Assembly: GCF_038397785.1 (NCBI RefSeq)
Contig: NZ_CP151642.1
Span: 744,001-808,000 of the forward strand
Source of the DNA: Salinibacterium sp. TMP30
GTDB taxonomy: Bacteria > Actinomycetota > Actinomycetes > Actinomycetales > Microbacteriaceae
Reading direction: 5' to 3'
Length of the DNA stretch: 64,000 nt
Part shown: piece after piece, positions 27,701 to 37,673 of the stretch
Layout: every line of letters starts with the position of its first letter
Position numbering within the stretch: position 1 is the first letter of the stretch
Translations under genes and position numbers: made by a program
Notes under the pieces: generated by a model
The model's input: the letters and a program-made list of their open reading frames with translations, nothing else
Databases searched by the model: none
What the model was told of the DNA's origin: nothing

Positions 27701-28879
27701 ATGTTTGTAGGCATCACTAATTCCCCCCGCGATTATGCGTGGGGTTCTGCGGGGGAAATCTCGGCACTGTTGGGAACAGAGCCAACGGGGAAACCTGAGG
27801 CGGAACTCTGGCTTGGCGCGCATCCCGGCTGCCCGAGTGTGATCGCCGATCCGTTTCAGACGGGTGGCGCCGGTGACCTCAACGAGTGGATTCAGCGCTC
27901 CGGCGCGAAAATTTTGGGGGACGGCGTCACCCAGCTTCCCTTCTTGCTCAAGATTCTTGCGGCGGGGGCGCCGCTCTCACTTCAGGCTCACCCGACAACC
28001 AAACAGGCGGTTGAGGGCTATGCGCGCGAGAACGCGGCAGGCGTGCCGCTGACGGCATCGAATCGTAACTACAAGGACCCGTCGGCAAAGCCCGAACTCA
28101 TCGTTGCGGTAAGTGAGACGTTTGAGGCGTTGTGCGGCTTTCGGGCGATGGCGGATACCCGGGAATCCATCGAACGACTTGCTGAGTTGGATGCCGCTAG
28201 CACCCGCCCTCAGCCGGCACTCTTCGCCGAGTGGTTGGGTTTCGCGCGCGACGACTCCAGTCTGCGGTCGATGTTCGAATGGCTGATTTCTGCCGAGCAC
28301 CCGGTGCCAGAGCTTGTGGAACGAGTCACCGCGCTCGCCGAAGCTGCGGGCGACGAGTTTGCTCTCGTGCGCACCCTTGCTGGTCACTACGCGGGCGACC
28401 CCGGTGTGCTGATTGCACTCATGCTCAACCATGTGACGCTGGCCAAGGGGCAGGCGCTGTTCTTGCCGGCAGGCAACATCCACGCCTACCTTCGGGGTCT
28501 CGGGATTGAGCTCATGGCGGCCTCCGATAATGTGCTGCGCGGGGGGCTTACCCCGAAGCATGTCGACGTGCACGAACTGTTGAGTGTGCTCGATTTCTCG
28601 GCGAGCCCGGTGCCGTACCTGCGCCCAGTAGCGTTGGGAGTGGCAGTGCAAGTCTTTCGGCCCCCGGTGCGCGACTTTCAGCTCATGGTGGTGGAGGGTG
28701 ACGGCTCGGTTGACATCTCGAGTGCCGCGATCGTGCTCTGCATTTCGGGCGAGTTCGCAGTGGAGGGCGCCGGTGGTTCTGCAACACTGGCGCGTGGTGG
28801 CTCGGTATTTGTTTCAGCCGATGAGCGCCACCTAGAGATTCGCGGAGCCGGTCAGCTGTTTGTGGCGGCAACGCAATAG
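27701..28879 (+). CDS. manA: Mannose-6-phosphate isomerase, class I
   Basis: A 392-residue zinc-dependent isomerase linking fructose-6-phosphate to mannose-6-phosphate. Diagnostic segments are SPRDYAWGS at the N-terminus, PFLLKILAAGAPLSLQAHP (Gln and His zinc ligands), KPELIVAV (Glu ligand), LPAGNIHAYLRGLGIELMA (third His) and the SDNVLRGGLTPKHVD substrate loop. With phosphomannomutase at 37876 it feeds the GDP-mannose route used by the two dehydratases at 30275 and 31261; a GDP-mannose pyrophosphorylase is not in the window. Confidence 0.95.
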   Translation: MFVGITNSPRDYAWGSAGEISALLGTEPTGKPEAELWLGAHPGCPSVIADPFQTGGAGDLNEWIQRSGAKILGDGVTQLPFLLKILAAGAPLSLQAHPTTKQAVEGYARENAAGVPLTASNRNYKDPSAKPELIVAVSETFEALCGFRAMADTRESIERLAELDAASTRPQPALFAEWLGFARDDSSLRSMFEWLISAEHPVPELVERVTALAEAAGDEFALVRTLAGHYAGDPGVLIALMLNHVTLAKGQALFLPAGNIHAYLRGLGIELMAASDNVLRGGLTPKHVDVHELLSVLDFSASPVPYLRPVALGVAVQVFRPPVRDFQLMVVEGDGSVDISSAAIVLCISGEFAVEGAGGSATLARGGSVFVSADERHLEIRGAGQLFVAATQ

Positions 28880-28889
28880 TGTTGGCATC

Positions 28890-30158
28890 ATGACCGCGCG
28901 AGGAAGCTTCGCCAAACGCATCCTCGGCTTTGCGGGGCTGCCGTTTTTGTCGCTCATCACCCCGTTTCTCTTCTTGCCGATTCTGGCACGAGTCGCCGGA
29001 GCTGATGCCTGGCTTGCTATTGCTGTGGGTCAATCCAGTGGTGGATTCTTTGCGCTCATCGTTGCGCTCGGCTTCAACACGGTCGGGCCTCCGCTGATCG
29101 CATTGGCTGAGCCGAGCATCCGTCCCCGCTTGCTGGCAACAAGCGTGCAGGCTCGACTTCTGGTGTGGCTACCGAGCGCAGTGCTTGCTGGTGCGATCGC
29201 CGCCGCAGTGTCGCCGAGCGACTATCGAGTGGATGCCGCAGTAATGGCGGTCGCGATGAGCCTGACCGGCCTATCGAGTGCCTGGTTCATGATCGGGCTC
29301 GGACGCGCCAGTCTGATCGCGATCTATGAGATATCTCCCCGAATTGTGGCAACCGTCATCGCCGCGGTGATCGTGTTGAACGCCGGTGACGTGCTCTGGT
29401 ACCCCGTGCTATTAGTGGCAGCCTCGCTGCTGAGCGTTAGCCTGTTTGCGATTCGAACCGCCGGGGTTCGAGAACTGATGCGCCGTGACAGGTCCGCGAT
29501 TCGTGAAGTCTTTCGGGCAAACCGCTCTGCCGTGACTACCGAGGTCGCTGGTGGTGCCTACAACTCCTTGGCGGTCACCTTCGTTGGGGCGACCGCAGCG
29601 ACCGCGCAGGCCGCCGCCTACGTTTCGGGCGACAAGCTGTACCGCATCGGCCAGTACTCCGTGTCGGCACTGGGAAACGCCCTCCAGGGATGGGTCGTGG
29701 AGGCAGGGGATGCAGAGTTTGGTCACCGCATCCGTCGCTCCTTCATCGTGCACGCGGGCCTCGGCCTCGCCGGGCTCACCGCTTTCGCCGTGCTGGGTCC
29801 ATGGCTCTCTGAAGTGCTCTTCGGCGCTGAAGTCGCCATCGATGAGGCCACCGCGTTGGGTCTCGGCGTCGCAACCTTGGGCATTGCGCTCGGCACTTCG
29901 CTGGGGCGCATCACCCTCGTCGGTATGGGCGCTCGCCGCCAGTTCATGCTGAGCGTCTTGCTCGCCGCCGCCGTCGGAGTACCCGCCATCCTGCTGCTCA
30001 GCGCAACCTATGGCGCTGCAGGCGGGGCGTGGGGGCTAGCAATTGGCGAAACCGTATCGGTGTGCACTCAAGCCTTGTTCGTGTGGCGCCTCCGGGCGAA
30101 AGCCGGCGCATTCATTGTCGCGACCACGAGAACGCATGAGGCCCCGACCGAAAACTAG
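28890..30158 (+). CDS. Wzx-like polysaccharide flippase (MOP superfamily)
   Basis: A 422-residue membrane protein with about twelve hydrophobic segments. The start [22 protein letters not shown] and the [23 protein letters not shown] segment in the middle are typical of polysaccharide-export MOP proteins that flip undecaprenyl-linked repeat units. The ATG at 28890, ten bases after the manA stop, is preferred to an upstream in-frame codon inside manA. The locus therefore carries two export routes, this one and the ABC transporter at 13426. Confidence 0.83.
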   Translation: MTARGSFAKRILGFAGLPFLSLITPFLFLPILARVAGADAWLAIAVGQSSGGFFALIVALGFNTVGPPLIALAEPSIRPRLLATSVQARLLVWLPSAVLAGAIAAAVSPSDYRVDAAVMAVAMSLTGLSSAWFMIGLGRASLIAIYEISPRIVATVIAAVIVLNAGDVLWYPVLLVAASLLSVSLFAIRTAGVRELMRRDRSAIREVFRANRSAVTTEVAGGAYNSLAVTFVGATAATAQAAAYVSGDKLYRIGQYSVSALGNALQGWVVEAGDAEFGHRIRRSFIVHAGLGLAGLTAFAVLGPWLSEVLFGAEVAIDEATALGLGVATLGIALGTSLGRITLVGMGARRQFMLSVLLAAAVGVPAILLLSATYGAAGGAWGLAIGETVSVCTQALFVWRLRAKAGAFIVATTRTHEAPTEN

Positions 30159-30274
30159 TCGGCTGTGTCGCTGCGACCCTGCATGGCAGCGCAACTTCCA
30201 GTAGCGTGGCATCCGCCGAAGTATCGGTTCAGACCCGGGGAACAGCCGGCCGCAAGCAAGCAAGAAAGACGACT

Positions 30275-31264
30275 ATGAAGCGCGCATTCATTACTGGTAT
30301 CACCGGCCAAGACGGCCTCTACCTTGCAGAGTTGCTGCTGTCGAAGGGCTACAAGGTCTTCGGCCTCATGCGCGGGCAGAACAACCCGAAGCGTGAATTG
30401 CTCGAGCGGGAGCTTCCGGATGTCGAAATTCTGACCGGCGACCTCACCGACCTGTCGAGCCTGATGCGCGCCTTGAGCGTTGCGAAGCCCGACGAGTTCT
30501 ACAACCTGGGGGCAATCTCCTTTGTGGCCTACTCCTGGGAGAACGCACACCTCACCAGTGAAGTCACCGGCATGGGAGTGCTCAACGCGCTCGAAGCCGT
30601 GCGCCTTCACATGGCAGCGACCGGCCAAGAGGTGCGGTTCTACCAAGCGTCAAGTTCGGAAATGTTTGGCAAGGTACAACAAGTACCGCAGAACGAAGAC
30701 ACTCTGCTGTGGCCCCGCTCGCCCTACGGTGTTGCCAAGGTCTATGGCCACTACATGACGATCAACTATCGAGAGTCGTACGGCATGCACGCCTCCTCGG
30801 GTGTGCTGTTCAACCACGAATCTCCGCGCCGCGGCCCCGAGTTCGTCACCCGCAAGGTCAGCCGGGCTGTTGCGCGCATTTCACTCGGCTTGCAAGACAA
30901 GATCACGCTCGGCAACCTTGACGCTCAGCGTGACTGGGGCTTCGCCGGCGACTATGTCGAAGCAATGTGGTTGATGTTGCAACAGGACGAGCCAGACGAC
31001 TACGTCATTTCGACCGGCGAGACGCAGAGCATCCGCGTACTCCTGGATCATGCTTTCGCTGCGGTCGGCATTGACGACTGGACCGATTACGTCGAACTTG
31101 ATGAACGATTCATGCGCCCCGCAGAAGTCGACCTCCTCGTTGGCGACTCGGCGAAGGCCAAGGCACGCCTCGGGTGGGAGCCGACCGTCAGATTCCCCGA
31201 ACTGATCGCCATGATGGTCGAAGCTGACCTCGCCGAGCAGAAAGAGCTCGCCGGCATCAAATGA
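30275..31264 (+). CDS. gmd: GDP-mannose 4,6-dehydratase
   Basis: A 329-residue extended short-chain dehydratase that converts GDP-mannose to GDP-4-keto-6-deoxymannose. It has [17 protein letters not shown] (NADP loop), [28 protein letters not shown] with the Ser-Glu catalytic pair, [14 protein letters not shown] (Tyr-x3-Lys), [16 protein letters not shown] (GDP-mannose contacts) and [21 protein letters not shown]. The ATG at 30275 follows an AAGAAAGA stretch; a longer in-frame start at 30206 has no family homology. It overlaps a second family member by four bases. Confidence 0.93.
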   Translation: MKRAFITGITGQDGLYLAELLLSKGYKVFGLMRGQNNPKRELLERELPDVEILTGDLTDLSSLMRALSVAKPDEFYNLGAISFVAYSWENAHLTSEVTGMGVLNALEAVRLHMAATGQEVRFYQASSSEMFGKVQQVPQNEDTLLWPRSPYGVAKVYGHYMTINYRESYGMHASSGVLFNHESPRRGPEFVTRKVSRAVARISLGLQDKITLGNLDAQRDWGFAGDYVEAMWLMLQQDEPDDYVISTGETQSIRVLLDHAFAAVGIDDWTDYVELDERFMRPAEVDLLVGDSAKAKARLGWEPTVRFPELIAMMVEADLAEQKELAGIK

Positions 31265-32208
31265 AGCGTGCACTGATTACCGGAGTTACCGGTCAAGATG
31301 GCTCGTACCTTGCCGAGCTCTTGCTTGCCAGGGGGTACGAAATCCACGGCGTGACACGCGATGCGGATGAGGTGGTCACCGACGGTGTGATCGCGCACGA
31401 ACTTAACCTCGCCACCGATAGCGCGATCGCCGAGCTCATCTCCGAAGTTGAGCCGCACGAAATCTATAACCTTGCCGCGCTGAGCTCCGTCTACCAGTCG
31501 TGGCAAAATCCGGGCCTCACCGCGCGACTCAACGGTGCGGTGGTTGCGGAGATGTTGGCAGCGGTGAAAGTGATCCACGATCGGGGCACCACCGACATCC
31601 GTTTCATTCAGGCCTCAAGCGCTGAGATTTTTGGTGCACCGACCCAATCGCCACAAAACGAGCAGACCACTGTGCGCCCGACGAGCCCGTATGGTGCGGC
31701 GAAAGCGTACGCTCACGGTCTCGTGGGCGCCTACCGCACCGCAGGCGTTGCTGCCTCCTCGGTGATTCTGTACAACCATGAGTCGCCGCGACGCCCCGAG
31801 ACTTTTGTGACCCGCAAGATTACGGCCGCCGCTGCCCGCATTTCTGCCGGCAAACAAGACACGCTTGAACTCGGAAACTTGGAAGCGCAACGCGATTGGG
31901 GTTGGGCTCCCGACTATGTTGATGCGCTCTTTAGAGCAGCGCAGCATTCCGAGCCCGACGACTTTGTGATTGCGACCGGTGTTTCGCACTCGGTCCGTGA
32001 CTTTGTGGCGGCGGCATTTGCGCGAGCAGGCGTTGATGACTGGCCCGATCGCGTGCGCGTCTCCGAGACGCTCCTGCGCTCAGGGGATGCCCCTCTGCAG
32101 TTGGGCGATGCGAGCAAGGCCCGGCAGCTCCTCGGCTGGTCGCCAACCGTCGAGTTTGATGAAATTGTGTCGGCGATGGTCGACAACGATCTCGCTTTGC
32201 TGAGTTAA
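31261..32208 (+). CDS. GDP-mannose 4,6-dehydratase-like SDR (second copy; possible 4-reductase)
   Basis: A 315-residue paralogue of the preceding dehydratase, coupled by ATGA overlap. NADP loop ([17 protein letters not shown]), [32 protein letters not shown] (Tyr-x3-Lys), [15 protein letters not shown] and [20 protein letters not shown] are all present. It is shorter near the N-terminus, where the residues that follow the first strand are [17 protein letters not shown] rather than the usual longer nucleotide-binding insert. It may be a second dehydratase or, like RMD, the reductase that finishes GDP-D-rhamnose; sequence alone does not settle it. Confidence 0.8.
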   Translation: MKRALITGVTGQDGSYLAELLLARGYEIHGVTRDADEVVTDGVIAHELNLATDSAIAELISEVEPHEIYNLAALSSVYQSWQNPGLTARLNGAVVAEMLAAVKVIHDRGTTDIRFIQASSAEIFGAPTQSPQNEQTTVRPTSPYGAAKAYAHGLVGAYRTAGVAASSVILYNHESPRRPETFVTRKITAAAARISAGKQDTLELGNLEAQRDWGWAPDYVDALFRAAQHSEPDDFVIATGVSHSVRDFVAAAFARAGVDDWPDRVRVSETLLRSGDAPLQLGDASKARQLLGWSPTVEFDEIVSAMVDNDLALLS

Positions 32209-32267
32209 CCGAAGACACGGCGCGCCATAACCCTTAAGTGTTGGTCGAGGCAATTATCATCTGCGAC

Positions 32268-32296
32268 TTGACGTGGGGTAACTACAACGGTGTAAT
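32268..32296 (+). promoter_or_regulatory. Sigma-A-type promoter for whiB2
   Basis: TTGACG (32268-32273) is followed after exactly 17 bases by TGTAAT (32291-32296), close to the housekeeping -35/-10 consensus. It points at the WhiB gene starting at 32349 and would give a short leader of about 45 bases. Direct reading of the sequence; activity is not shown. Confidence 0.6.
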
Positions 32297-32348
32297 TATG
32301 TAACGCGATTTGATGCGAAGCATTGAAAGCGGAGGGGAGAGAGACCAG

Positions 32349-32675
32349 ATGGGCAACAGCGGATACCGCTCAGGAGTTCCGGATGACTGGTTTGTTGATC
32401 CCGTACGACTCGGGGTCCCCGGTGTGCGGCAACCGCTCGCCGACGAAGACGGCAATGCGCTCTCGTGGCAGACAGACTCACTCTGTGCCCAAACTGATCC
32501 TGAAGCGTTCTTCCCCGAAAAGGGTGGGTCGACTCGGGATGCGAAGAAGATCTGTTCTTCGTGCGAAGTGCGCAGCCAGTGCCTTGAATACGCGCTGCAC
32601 AACGATGAACGATTCGGCATTTGGGGCGGACTGTCAGAGCGCGAACGCCGCAAGCTACGCAAGCGCGCGAGCTAA
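32349..32675 (+). CDS. whiB2: WhiB-family iron-sulfur transcription regulator (WhiB2/WhmD type)
   Basis: A 108-residue protein with the four iron-sulfur cysteines at about 46, 69, 72 and 78 (CxxC within ICSSCEVRSQC), the FGIWGGLSERERR turn and a basic C-terminal KLRKRA helix for DNA contact. WhiB2/WhmD homologues control septation and cell division. The assignment to WhiB2 rests on the unchanged downstream order DUF5719, zincin, DUF3499 and manB, known from mycobacteria and other actinomycetes. ATG at 32349 is chosen; in-frame codons at 32310/32313 are possible. Confidence 0.92.
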   Translation: MGNSGYRSGVPDDWFVDPVRLGVPGVRQPLADEDGNALSWQTDSLCAQTDPEAFFPEKGGSTRDAKKICSSCEVRSQCLEYALHNDERFGIWGGLSERERRKLRKRAS

Positions 32676-32707
32676 CCTTTCTGGCCTCGCGTTGAGGGCA
32701 ACTCCCA

Positions 32708-32730
32708 GACTCGCCCGACCGCAGCGAGTC
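32708..32730 (+). terminator. Hairpin after whiB2
   Basis: GACTCGC (32708-32714) and GCGAGTC (32724-32730) form a perfect seven-base-pair stem with a nine-base loop in the short gap between whiB2 and the next gene. There is no T-run after it, so it would be a weak or tail-less terminator, or a transcript-stabilising hairpin. Confidence 0.45.
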
Positions 32731-32742
32731 GAGTTCTCATGA

Positions 32743-35580
32743 GTGCCCGCGACGCTTAGTCTCAAACAAATGCAGCCGAGAGTCACAGCAGTCCTTGTTG
32801 CCCGAAATGGCGCCAAATATCTGCCACGCACGCTAGCCGCGATTGCGGCACAAACTCGGCGACCCGATTCAGTGATCGCCGTTGACGCAGACTCGAGCGA
32901 CGAGTCGTTGGCGATCATGGTCGAGTCGGCACCAGCCCAAGTTGCAGAAGCTCACGGTCATCGAACCTTTGGCGGCGCAATTGCGCAAGCTGTGCAGTCG
33001 GCAGCCCCGCAAGCGACCGAGAACGAGTGGTTGTGGCTCTTGAGTCACGACAGCGCTCCGGATCCGAATGCACTTCGCGCCCTCCTCGGTGCGGTAGAAA
33101 TCGCCCCTTCGGTAGCTGTTGCTGGCCCGAAACTTGTGCGGTGGGATGATCCCACTGTCATCTCGAACTTTGGCGAATCGCTGACACCGCTCGGGCGCTC
33201 GCTTGGACTCGTCAGTGACGAACTCGACCAGGCTCAGCACGATGTGCAGACAGACACTCTGGGTGTCACCGGTGCTGGCATGCTTGTGCGGCGGCAGGTG
33301 TGGGCCGCGCTGGGAGGGTTTGATCCCCAACTGACATCAGTGGATGCGGCACTCGACTTCTGCGTTCGGGTTCGACTGGCCGGTCACCGGGTTGTTGCCG
33401 TCGCCGATGCTCGCGTCGCAAGCGCCGGAGGCCCCGAACTATTCGGCAAGCGCTCCGTGTCGGCAGCAGCACACAACCGCCTTCAGCGGTTTGCTCAGCT
33501 GCACCGGCGTTTGGTTTATGCGCCGGCCTTTGCTGTGCCCCTGCATTGGCTCACGATTCTGCCACTGGCGATTGTTCGTTCTCTCGGCCATTTGGTTGCC
33601 AAACGACCCACGGCGGTTGCTGGCGAATTCGCCGCGGCTATCGCGGCGATTTTTGATGGCGGTGTGGTTGCCGCACGACGCAACCTCAAACGCAACAAGC
33701 GACTAGGTTTTGGTGCGGTCGATCCGCTTCGCGTGACCTGGGCGGAGCTTCGCGAGTTGCGTGCCCATGAACGCAGTGGTGATGCACCTGATGCGGTATT
33801 CGATGTTGCCCGTCCTCGTTTCTTCGGCAACGGCGGTGCATGGCTTGTGCTTCTCGCCGCGGTTGTCGGAGTGGTCAGTTTTTCCCGGTTTGGGGAAGCA
33901 CGAGCGCTGACGGGGGGAGCGCTGCTACCCCTGTCGTCGAGTGTTTCTGAATTGTGGGCTCACGTTGGCTACGGCTGGAACGATTTGGCACAACAGGTGG
34001 TCGCGGCAGATCCCTTTGCTGTGGTGCTCGCTGTCATGGGTTCGGTGACCTTCTGGAATCCCTCTTTCAGCGTGGTCGTGTTGTATCTGGTGGCACTCCC
34101 CCTTGCGGCGCTGGCAGCGTGGCTCTGTGCGGCCTCCATCTCAGAGCGCACTTGGGCACCGACTCTGGCAGCGGCAGCGTGGACGCTGGCCCCCAGTTTC
34201 TTGGTTTCGCTCGGCGAGGGTCAATTGGGTGCGGTTCTCGTTCACATTCTGCTTCCCTGGCTTATTCTCACCGTGCTGCGGGCTGCTCACAATTGGGCGA
34301 TGTCAGCGATCGCCGCGCTGCTCTTTGCCGCGATCGCGGCGTCAGCACCCAGCCTGATTCCCGCGCTGCTTATTGCGCTGGTGGCGTGGATCATTGCGCG
34401 ACCCAAGGCTTCGCACCGCCTGCTGTGGATCGTTATCCCCGCTGCGGCGCTCTTTGCCCCCCTAGTCGTTCAGCAGGTAGCGCGTGGCACTGTCTGGGGA
34501 ATTTTTGCTGATCCCGGACTGCCGGTCGCTCGCGTGGCATCCACGGGGTGGCAGCTGGCGATTGGCAGCGTTGTTCCCGGGTCAAACGGCTGGAGTGAGC
34601 TGCTGGCTACGCTCGATCTTAACGACCAGTACGGTTCCCTTCTGGTCGCACTCCTTCTCGCTCCCTTCGCTGCACTCGCACTAATGAGTCTCTTCGTTCC
34701 GGGCACTCGCCGAGCGATTCCTTCACTTTCGCTCGCTCTGCTGGGGTTTGTGACCGCCGTCGCCGCCACCCACCTGTCAGTGAGCTCCGCAGGAGAAACC
34801 TCGGTAGTGATCTGGGCGGGCGCTGCGCTGAGCCTGTACTGGTTGGGTCTTTGCGGTGCCGTTGTTGTGGCGGTCGAGAGTCTTGAACGCCACGCGGCAC
34901 TACCGGCATTGGTTGCGCTTGTCGGGGTGCTGGTACTCGCCGCGGCTCCGTTGTGGTCGCTAGCATCCGGGGCATCCTCAGTGTCCGCCAGCAACGGCAG
35001 ACTTCTTCCGGCGTTCGTCTCGGCCGAATCAACGCAGCGGAATGGCCTCGGAACGCTGCAACTCACTGTTACCTCAGACTCCACGATTGCTGTCGATGTG
35101 CATCGTGGTCGGGGCTCAGGGCTTGACGAGCAGTCGACGATTGCGGCGACGAGCACTGAACTTTTGGCCGCGGAGAAGCGCAACGCAACTCTTGCAGGAA
35201 ACATCGCCTCACGCAGCGGCTTTGATGTCGCGAGCGAGCTCAAGGATCTCCAGATTGCCTTCATTGTGTTGACTCCAGAAGCTGAGCAGGATGCCGGGGA
35301 GACACGTCAACGGATTATTGAAGCGCTCGATGGCAACAGTTCGCTTAACCCGATTGGGGATACCGCCCAGGGATACCTCTGGCACTATCCCGACGTGAGT
35401 GAGACGACGACGCAGATCGGCCCGAGCAATACCGATACTCGGCTCGGACAGGCGATTCTTCTTGGCCAGGCAGTGGTTCTGGGGCTCACACTGTTGCTGG
35501 CGATCCCCACGACACGTCGTCGACGTCTGCGTGCGGCAAAGGCAGAAAGTGCCGTGACCGTAATTGAGGCGAGCGAATGA
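32743..35580 (+). CDS. Large GT2 glycosyltransferase with C-terminal polytopic membrane region
   Basis: A 945-residue protein. Residues 10-240 are a GT2 domain (VTAVLVARNGAKYLPRTL, VDADSSDES, LLSHDSAPDPNAL, LGVTGAGMLVRR, GGFDPQL). The rest has about a dozen hydrophobic helices (from about residue 255 and again 350-780), a soluble segment at 780-900 and a last helix near 910. The gene occupies the conserved slot between whiB2 and DUF5719 in actinomycetes. The start is GTG 32743 or ATG 32770. It probably acts at the membrane on a wall or surface glycan; the sugar is unknown. Confidence 0.85.
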   Translation: MPATLSLKQMQPRVTAVLVARNGAKYLPRTLAAIAAQTRRPDSVIAVDADSSDESLAIMVESAPAQVAEAHGHRTFGGAIAQAVQSAAPQATENEWLWLLSHDSAPDPNALRALLGAVEIAPSVAVAGPKLVRWDDPTVISNFGESLTPLGRSLGLVSDELDQAQHDVQTDTLGVTGAGMLVRRQVWAALGGFDPQLTSVDAALDFCVRVRLAGHRVVAVADARVASAGGPELFGKRSVSAAAHNRLQRFAQLHRRLVYAPAFAVPLHWLTILPLAIVRSLGHLVAKRPTAVAGEFAAAIAAIFDGGVVAARRNLKRNKRLGFGAVDPLRVTWAELRELRAHERSGDAPDAVFDVARPRFFGNGGAWLVLLAAVVGVVSFSRFGEARALTGGALLPLSSSVSELWAHVGYGWNDLAQQVVAADPFAVVLAVMGSVTFWNPSFSVVVLYLVALPLAALAAWLCAASISERTWAPTLAAAAWTLAPSFLVSLGEGQLGAVLVHILLPWLILTVLRAAHNWAMSAIAALLFAAIAASAPSLIPALLIALVAWIIARPKASHRLLWIVIPAAALFAPLVVQQVARGTVWGIFADPGLPVARVASTGWQLAIGSVVPGSNGWSELLATLDLNDQYGSLLVALLLAPFAALALMSLFVPGTRRAIPSLSLALLGFVTAVAATHLSVSSAGETSVVIWAGAALSLYWLGLCGAVVVAVESLERHAALPALVALVGVLVLAAAPLWSLASGASSVSASNGRLLPAFVSAESTQRNGLGTLQLTVTSDSTIAVDVHRGRGSGLDEQSTIAATSTELLAAEKRNATLAGNIASRSGFDVASELKDLQIAFIVLTPEAEQDAGETRQRIIEALDGNSSLNPIGDTAQGYLWHYPDVSETTTQIGPSNTDTRLGQAILLGQAVVLGLTLLLAIPTTRRRRLRAAKAESAVTVIEASE

Positions 35581-37157
35581 CCGGTAGCGACCCAACACAC
35601 GACGAGGCTGCGGCGCTGCCCGACGAGCCCTCGGGAACCGAATTCGATGATGATTCGGAGCTGACAGGTGCTGCCGAACCAACATCGAGCACTCGGCGCC
35701 CCGTGTCTGCGAAAGCGGCCGCACTCGTTGGTGCGCGAGTTATCGTCGGCGTTGTCGGGATCGGCACGGCAGCTGCGGCCGTATTGGGTGCGACTTTTGT
35801 CGACCTGCCATCGATTAGCGCGCGGCCGCCAAGCGCGATGGTTGTTCCGGTTCCCACGGCGCAGCAGTTGACGTGCCCGGGCCCCCTCCTGCGTTTGTCG
35901 GATGAGTCTGGCGCGGAAGCATCCTCGGTATTTACGCTCGGTGAAGCGATCACACGATTCTCGTCGAGCTCTGGTGCGGTCGAGCAATCACGCATTACTG
36001 CGTCGGATGCCGAAACTGGGGAAGCGGTTGCCGCACCCCTCGTGCTCAGCGCCGCCCCAGATGCTGCGTCACCAGAGGGTTTGGTGAGACTGAGTGGCGC
36101 CCAATCGCAGTCGGTCAGTCTGGGCGATTACGTCGGTTTCGCAGCAGCGGGGTGTCGTGCTGTCGGAGGAGATAGTTGGCTTGTCGGTGGGGCCACGACG
36201 ACAGGCCGTACGACGCTGATTTCTTTGACTAACCCCACCGAGGTGGCCTCGATGGTCACCCTAGACATCTTTGATGAGCAGGGTGTGGTGTCTGCCGCTG
36301 GCACTGCGGGCATCGTCGTGCCGTCCAATGGTCAGCGAGTGTTGTCGCTGGCCGGTTTTGCTCCGGGTGTCACGTCACCCGTAGTTCATGTCACGAGCAC
36401 GGGCGGGCAGATTACCACTGAACTGCAGCAGTCGATTGTGCGCGGTCTCGACCCGGGGGGAGTTGAGATTGTGGGGCCATCACAGCCGCCTTCTCGATCG
36501 GTAGTGATTCCAGGGATGGTCGTGACCAGCCTTGAGGCGGTGCAGGCGCTGCGGGGCACGGTCACGCAGACCGATGATCTGATCGCCGCACTGCGGGTGT
36601 TTGTTCCTGGTGAGAAAACAGCGACGATTTCGGTCACGCTGACACCGGCAGATGTTGCGCGCGATTCCATCACCTTCACGCTCGATATGAGCGCGGGCGT
36701 TGTTACAGACATTCCTGTGGAAGAACTGGACAGCGGCACGTACACGGTGCAGATCGAGTCTGATGTGCCGATTGTTGCTTCAGCACGAACAACTTCTGCC
36801 GTGCTTGCTGCTGGCACGGTGACCGCAACAGACTTCGCGTGGTTCGCGTCTAGTTCGGTACTGGATGACGATACGCAATTCACGGTTGCGGACGGTCTGA
36901 ATGCGACGCTGAATGTGGTGAACGCCGACGATGCTGCGGTGGATGTCGTGCTGACTACCGCGGCGGGCGTTGTGGAGGAATTCACGATTGAGCCGGATGC
37001 AACGCTGCGAGCTCCGGTAGCGAATGGAACGACTTATACGCTCGCGCACGACAACCCCGTGTACGTCAGCGTCACGCACGCACAAGATGGTTTTATCGCG
37101 GCCTACGCTATCGACCCGCAAACTCCCGGGTCGTCGCCGCTGAAAGTCTTTCCTTAG
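35577..37157 (+). CDS. DUF5719 family secreted/membrane-anchored protein
   Basis: A 526-residue protein with an acidic cytoplasmic N-terminus of about 45 residues, one membrane helix (about 48-72) and a large extracellular part. It has two cysteines in LTCPGP and AAGCRAV, and a repeated WLVGGATTTGRTTLISLTN-type beta motif that recurs near residues 420-440 (DFAWFASSS, FTVADGLNATLNV). This matches DUF5719, whose function is unknown. Its start overlaps the large GT2 gene by four bases, so the two probably work together at the cell surface. Confidence 0.82.
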   Translation: MTGSDPTHDEAAALPDEPSGTEFDDDSELTGAAEPTSSTRRPVSAKAAALVGARVIVGVVGIGTAAAAVLGATFVDLPSISARPPSAMVVPVPTAQQLTCPGPLLRLSDESGAEASSVFTLGEAITRFSSSSGAVEQSRITASDAETGEAVAAPLVLSAAPDAASPEGLVRLSGAQSQSVSLGDYVGFAAAGCRAVGGDSWLVGGATTTGRTTLISLTNPTEVASMVTLDIFDEQGVVSAAGTAGIVVPSNGQRVLSLAGFAPGVTSPVVHVTSTGGQITTELQQSIVRGLDPGGVEIVGPSQPPSRSVVIPGMVVTSLEAVQALRGTVTQTDDLIAALRVFVPGEKTATISVTLTPADVARDSITFTLDMSAGVVTDIPVEELDSGTYTVQIESDVPIVASARTTSAVLAAGTVTATDFAWFASSSVLDDDTQFTVADGLNATLNVVNADDAAVDVVLTTAAGVVEEFTIEPDATLRAPVANGTTYTLAHDNPVYVSVTHAQDGFIAAYAIDPQTPGSSPLKVFP

Positions 37158-37166
37158 CCCTTGTCG

Positions 37167-37610
37167 CTAGAAGTGTCGAAAACGATCCGGCGCTAGTTCC
37201 CAGGGATCTTTGCCGAGGTATTCGGCAACAGCACGGAAGACGCAACTTTCTATGAGCATCCGCCGGTGTAATTCGTCGTCGCGGTGGAGTCTAGCCATGC
37301 GTTCAATAGGCAGACGGAAGAGAATGATGCGGTGCTCGTCGGCAACAACTTTCCATCGCGCCACTTTTGTGCCTTCCGGGCTGCTGCCCGGCATGAGTCC
37401 AACTTCAAAACGCGCTTTGGCGAGTTCCTCTGGCCACATCTCTTTCAAGAATTGGGCGGCAGAGGCGACAGTGATTTCAAAGTTTCCGTGTCGGCTTCGC
37501 AAAAGCGGCAAGTGTGGTCCGGTAACGGCAGCACGAATGCCGCGGCCGTGACGATCCCGCCAGTTGCCGCGCACAGAGCGCGTCTGCACTCGCTTCGATG
37601 ATCTCGCCAC
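37167..37610 (-). CDS. Zincin-like metallopeptidase-family protein, metal site lost
   Basis: A 147-residue protein related to the zincin_1 family (Rv3259 class). The IILFRLPIERMAR strand and the length fit, but the HExxHxxG zinc motif is replaced: the helix reads ESCVFRAVAEYLG, with no zinc-binding His. It is therefore unlikely to be a peptidase. It lies on the opposite strand between DUF5719 and DUF3499, the same order as in mycobacteria. Role unknown. Confidence 0.75.
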   Translation of the reverse strand: MARSSKRVQTRSVRGNWRDRHGRGIRAAVTGPHLPLLRSRHGNFEITVASAAQFLKEMWPEELAKARFEVGLMPGSSPEGTKVARWKVVADEHRIILFRLPIERMARLHRDDELHRRMLIESCVFRAVAEYLGKDPWELAPDRFRHF

Positions 37611-37673
37611 GAGACCATTCTACGGGCCGTAGTCGCCCGCCTGTGGGTGCACAGCCGTAGGCTAGGGATCACG

